64,000 nt of DNA from Treponemataceae bacterium. GTDB lineage: Bacteria; Spirochaetota; Spirochaetia; Treponematales; Treponemataceae. Made by a program: the position numbers and the translations under genes. The stretch lies in assembly GCA_024402435.1 (NCBI GenBank), contig JAKSTU010000008.1:1-64000 (forward strand), read 5' to 3'. This document shows positions 60,796 through 64,000 of this stretch, piece by piece; within the stretch, counting starts at the first letter, position 1, and each line of letters opens with the position of its first letter. The notes beneath the pieces were generated by a model. The model was not told the origin of the DNA and did not search any database. It was given only the letters and a program-made list of their open reading frames with translations.

Positions 60796-63261
60796 TCAGA
60801 AAATCTGTGCAAGAACATCTTCGAATGTTGACACAGGAACAAATGTCATGGACTCTTTTACATGTTCCGGAATTTCATCCAAATCTCTGACATTCTGCTT
60901 CGGAATCAGGACAGTCTTGATTTTGTTGCGTTTTGCAGCCACCGTTTTCTCTTTGAGCCCGCCAATGGGAAGAACTTTGCCCATGAGAGAAAGTTCACCT
61001 GTCATGGCAAGACGGGGTTTGATTTTTTTGTGGCAAATCAATGACATCAATGCTGTGGCCATTGTAATTCCTGCCGAAGGTCCGTCTTTAGGCGTTGCAC
61101 CTTCAGGAATATGCAGATGAATGCAGTTTCTGTTGAACCATTCAGGTTTTTTGATCTGATGTTTGATTGCATAAGATCTTACATAGCTCATGGCAATTGC
61201 AGCAGATTCCCGCATAACGTCTCCGAGCTGTCCTGTAAGGTATAGGCCTTCTCTTCCTGCACCCGAGGGCATGTCCATTGCTTCAATCAGAAGTGTGTCA
61301 CCGCCCATGCTTGTCCATGCAAGACCAATTGCAGTACCTGGTTTGTCAGCCTTCAAAATTTCTTCTTCGTCAAAAACAGGTTTTCCAAGATATTTTTCCA
61401 AATCAGCTTCAGAAAGAGTAACTGGAACTTTCTGTTCGCCCAAAAGAGCTTTCCGCGCTGCTTTGATTTCAGCAGTGTCTTTGCCGTCAGGATCTTCTTT
61501 TGCTGCAATCAATGCTTCAAGTTTTTCCTCAGCTTTTATTACAGATTCCTTTGAAACAATTTCTGCCGCATATTTACGGTGGATTTTGTCAAGATTTTTC
61601 TCAAAATTGCGAACACCGGCTTCACGGGCGTATTCATTGGCAATTTTCAAGAGCACGGATTTTGGATATTTTACCTGATTTTTATGCAATCCGTTTTTTT
61701 CAAGATTTTTGGGAATCAGATAATTTTTTGCAATCTCAACTTTTTCCTGGTCAATGTAGCCGGAAAGTGTGATGATTTCTGCACGGTCCAAAAGAGGTTC
61801 CGGAATTGAATCCAGCGTGTTTGCAGTAAGGATGAAAACAACGTTTGAAACATCAAAAGGCAGATCAAGATACTGGTCGCGGAAAGACACGTTCTGCTCC
61901 GGGTCAAGAACTTCAAGAAGTGCACTTGCAGGATCGCCCTGATAACTCTGACCCATTTTGTCAACTTCGTCGATCATGAAAACGGGCGATTTGGTTTTGA
62001 CAATTTTGAGGCCCTGAACAAGTTTTCCAGGCATTGCACCGACGTATGTGCGGCGGTGACCTTTGATTTCAGCTTCGTCACGCATACCGCCAACTGAAAA
62101 ACGGAAGAACGGCTTATTCATTGCACGGGCAATTGAACGGCCGACGCTGGTTTTTCCCACACCTGGCGGTCCTACCAGAAGAATAATGGATCCTTTTGAG
62201 TCACCTTTGAGTTTTCGGACAGAAAGATATTCAATGATGCGCTTTTTTACGTCATCCAGTCCGTAATGGTCTTCATCAAGGATTTTTCTTGCAGCAGCAA
62301 GATCATATTTTTCCGGTTCAGGATCTTTCCAGGGGAGATTTGCAACAGTTTCAAGATAATTCCGTGAAACTATAAATTCGCTGGAATTGGGTTCCATCAG
62401 CTGGAATTTTTCAAGTTCGGAATAAACGGTTTCTTTTATTTCTCCTGTAAAATTGAATTCATCAATTTTTTCTTTGAATTTCAAGTACTCGGAACTTTTG
62501 GCATCAGTTGTCATGCCCAATTCTTCTTTGATAGTCCTGAGTTCTTCTTTCAAATAATACTCACGCTGATTTCTTTCTACACGTTCATTGAGTTCGTTTA
62601 CAACTTTTTTCTGGATGCGGTAGATTTCCTGTTCTTTTCTTACCAGTACAAGAAGCTGTTCCAATCTCTGACGGATATTTGTGGTTTCAAGCAGACGCTG
62701 AAGGACTTCCCTGTCACATTCAAGGGTTGAACAGATCAGGTCTGTGAGCAGTCCAGCCCCACCATTAAGGAACTCCAGGGCCATGTCACCACCGAACACA
62801 GGGATGACTTCACCCAACTCTATGAGTTCGGCGTTTAGGGCACGCTGCAAAGCTTTTACTTCAAAAGTGTCTTCGTATTCATCTTTGGGATATTCAACCT
62901 CTGCAATCAAAGGAATTCCCTCAGTAGCCCGTTTTTTGATCCTGAATCTTTTGACTGTGGAAAGAAAAAGATTTACTCTGCCGTCAGGAAGATCCACTCT
63001 TCTTAAGATGCGGGCGGTTGTTCCCATTTCATAAAGATCATCAAAAGTAGGATTTTCCGATGCATTTTTTTGCATCACCACACCAATCGGTCCTTTCATG
63101 TGGACACTCATAACCGCTTCGACGCTTTTTATGACTTCTTTGTTTTCTATTATTATTGGCGCGTGAACTCCGGGGAAAATCGGTCTTGCTGCAATTGGAA
63201 CAATCGTAAGATTTTTTTCATCGGCCATATCCTCAAATGTAATTGTAACTTGTGGTTCCAA
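60796..63261 (-). CDS. lon: ATP-dependent protease Lon
   Basis: Degrades damaged and regulatory proteins. About 821 aa: N-terminal substrate domain (IVPIAARPIFPGVHAPI), coiled region, AAA+ module with Walker A LVGPPGVGKTSVGR near residue 366 and Walker B VFMIDEVDKM, and a C-terminal Ser-Lys protease with PKDGPSAGITMATAL (Ser) near 720 and GGLKEKTVAAKRN (Lys). An ATG at 63279 has no ribosome site, whereas a TTG at 63261 follows GGAGG by 5 bases. I prefer the TTG; the two differ by six residues. Confidence 0.93.
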   Translation of the reverse strand: MEPQVTITFEDMADEKNLTIVPIAARPIFPGVHAPIIIENKEVIKSVEAVMSVHMKGPIGVVMQKNASENPTFDDLYEMGTTARILRRVDLPDGRVNLFLSTVKRFRIKKRATEGIPLIAEVEYPKDEYEDTFEVKALQRALNAELIELGEVIPVFGGDMALEFLNGGAGLLTDLICSTLECDREVLQRLLETTNIRQRLEQLLVLVRKEQEIYRIQKKVVNELNERVERNQREYYLKEELRTIKEELGMTTDAKSSEYLKFKEKIDEFNFTGEIKETVYSELEKFQLMEPNSSEFIVSRNYLETVANLPWKDPEPEKYDLAAARKILDEDHYGLDDVKKRIIEYLSVRKLKGDSKGSIILLVGPPGVGKTSVGRSIARAMNKPFFRFSVGGMRDEAEIKGHRRTYVGAMPGKLVQGLKIVKTKSPVFMIDEVDKMGQSYQGDPASALLEVLDPEQNVSFRDQYLDLPFDVSNVVFILTANTLDSIPEPLLDRAEIITLSGYIDQEKVEIAKNYLIPKNLEKNGLHKNQVKYPKSVLLKIANEYAREAGVRNFEKNLDKIHRKYAAEIVSKESVIKAEEKLEALIAAKEDPDGKDTAEIKAARKALLGEQKVPVTLSEADLEKYLGKPVFDEEEILKADKPGTAIGLAWTSMGGDTLLIEAMDMPSGAGREGLYLTGQLGDVMRESAAIAMSYVRSYAIKHQIKKPEWFNRNCIHLHIPEGATPKDGPSAGITMATALMSLICHKKIKPRLAMTGELSLMGKVLPIGGLKEKTVAAKRNKIKTVLIPKQNVRDLDEIPEHVKESMTFVPVSTFEDVLAQIF

Positions 63262-63279
63262 ATTATCCTCCAAAGTCAT

Positions 63280-63625
63280 AAAAATTTTCAGGTCGAATTC
63301 CGGGTTATAATTTTTTTTTACATGATACGAAATAAAAATAACGGAACTTCGGCGTAAGTGCAGTTATTTTTTTTAAGATAAATCTTTTCAACCCCGGAAT
63401 CAAATTTTCAAATCAAATATAACAAAAATAGTTCAATCGTTTCTATAAAAATGGAAATTTAATTTGCACAAACAGAGAAAAATAAAAAAAACGTAAAAAA
63501 AAATAAAAAAAATACCAAAAAAGACTTGACTAATTCATTAAAAATACATTATAAACTTTGCCCATTTTCAATTTTTTTTCATATTGACTAAAAAAAGCCG
63601 TTCTGTCATAATTAATGCAAGAATT
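63280..63625. other. Intergenic region, 346 bp, between divergent lon and an unidentified gene
   Basis: Extremely A/T-rich with long A-tracts at 63481-63520. It contains two tandem plus-strand promoters (separate entry). No gene, heat-shock inverted repeat or RNA element for lon was recognised. Confidence 0.6.
63526..63612 (+). promoter_or_regulatory. Two tandem promoters for the gene at 63626
   Basis: Promoter 1: TTGACT 63526-63531 and TATAAA 63550-63555, 18-bp spacer. Promoter 2: TTGACT 63584-63589 and CATAAT 63607-63612, 17-bp spacer, giving a leader of only about 6 bases. A-tracts upstream of promoter 1 could act as UP elements. Confidence 0.6.
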
Positions 63626-64000
63626 ATGGAATCATCTACCGAAATCAGTTTGAACGAAGCCCGCAAACAGTTTGAAAACTGCAATATTTCCACCGGTTTG
63701 GAAATACTTAAGGATATTCGCTCAGCTGATCTTGAAAACAATGAACTCAAGTTTGCAATCAGGTGCGCAAATTATTGGAGACCCAAGTTTCTTGAAGTTG
63801 AGCAATTCGATATAGATTTTGCAAAAGCAGAATTCCTTGTCGGATCCTGGTTGGAATTTCTTGAGTTTATCGGGGAAAATCATTATTCCCGTATTATTGA
63901 TTCATTTTGCAGAGGTGTATTCAGAAAAGCTTTGGATTATTACGGCACTCAACGTGATTCCGGTGATCCGAGCTTTAAAGCGGAAGTTTTAAGAAAATCC
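63626..64000 (+). CDS. Unidentified protein, 5' part only (runs off the window)
   Basis: 125 codons from the ATG at 63626 remain open to the edge. The sequence starts MESSTEISLNEARKQFENCN and is mostly helical, with short repeats that could be TPR-like (ARKQFENCNISTGLEILKDI, AKAEFLVGSWLEFLEFIGEN). No signal peptide or membrane segment is visible in this part. Two strong promoters lie upstream and there is no ribosome site. Function unknown. Confidence 0.7.
   Translation, partial: MESSTEISLNEARKQFENCNISTGLEILKDIRSADLENNELKFAIRCANYWRPKFLEVEQFDIDFAKAEFLVGSWLEFLEFIGENHYSRIIDSFCRGVFRKALDYYGTQRDSGDPSFKAEVLRKS

Noticed and set aside
1-64000. CRISPR arrays, insertion sequences, prophage, tRNA or rRNA genes
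   Set aside because: No regularly spaced repeats, transposase or phage motifs, tRNA cloverleafs or rRNA sequence were recognised; intergenic space is small throughout.

Overview
The window looks like chromosome from a host-associated (rumen or gut type) Treponema. Evidence: a eukaryote-like hexokinase of the type treponemes carry, many Treponema-style hypothetical surface proteins, typical spirochaetal signal peptides, a moderately AT-rich composition, and oxygen-independent DNA precursor synthesis (class III ribonucleotide reductase) beside pectin-degrading genes. The species cannot be told from this sequence. About 48 genes are packed tightly on both strands. I saw no rRNA, tRNA, CRISPR array, insertion sequence or prophage gene.

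Layout. 0-9 kb: hexokinase, a short-repeat-bearing intergenic region, UvrD/PcrA helicase, a phospholipid acyltransferase, a HAD phosphatase, a GH3-type (auxin-family) acyl-adenylating enzyme and a membrane protein. 8.5-13 kb: one uninterrupted 1,498-codon frame that joins DNA polymerase IV to a large exported, beta-rich protein. 13-17 kb: TPR/NHL/VWA surface protein, TPR protein and an atypical galactokinase-family kinase. 17-23 kb: lnt, rex, rlmK-like methyltransferase, then queA-ruvB-ruvA. 23.2-27.4 kb: anaerobic ribonucleotide reductase cluster. 27.5-33.3 kb: WecA-type transferase, a POTRA/beta-barrel protein, a small outer-membrane-like protein, trmB, a lipoprotein and a conserved hypothetical. 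33.5-42 kb: permuted GH3 glucosidase, ruvC, yebC, GH20 hexosaminidase, NQO1-like oxidoreductase, rpmE and rho. 42.1-56.8 kb: rhamnogalacturonan-I utilisation locus. 57-64 kb: purB, trpS, an ATP-grasp enzyme, lon and the start of an unidentified gene.

Most notable system: the class III ribonucleotide reductase is in two pieces. NrdD (703 aa) ends just after its zinc site and has no glycyl-radical motif. The missing RxxGY segment lies in a separate 179-aa protein, fused to a redoxin domain with a CPNC active site. That gene has its own promoter, flanked by a strong NrdR-box and a Fur/PerR-like palindrome, and overlaps nrdG. Radical site and electron donor therefore sit on one small subunit that is controlled separately from the catalytic barrel.

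The rhamnogalacturonan locus combines a CE12-like esterase, a PL11 lyase, a PcRGLX/YetA-family (PL26-like) lyase, a YesU-like DUF1961 protein, a LplABC/YtcQ-type transporter, a YesS-like membrane-bound AraC regulator and an MsmX-type ATPase. None of the enzymes has a visible signal peptide, so the cell probably imports oligosaccharides and finishes breaking them down inside. Several genes across the window have a sigma70-type -10 box only 6-13 bases before an ATG without a Shine-Dalgarno sequence, which suggests leaderless mRNAs are used repeatedly. Other genes appear to start at TTG behind a good ribosome binding site.
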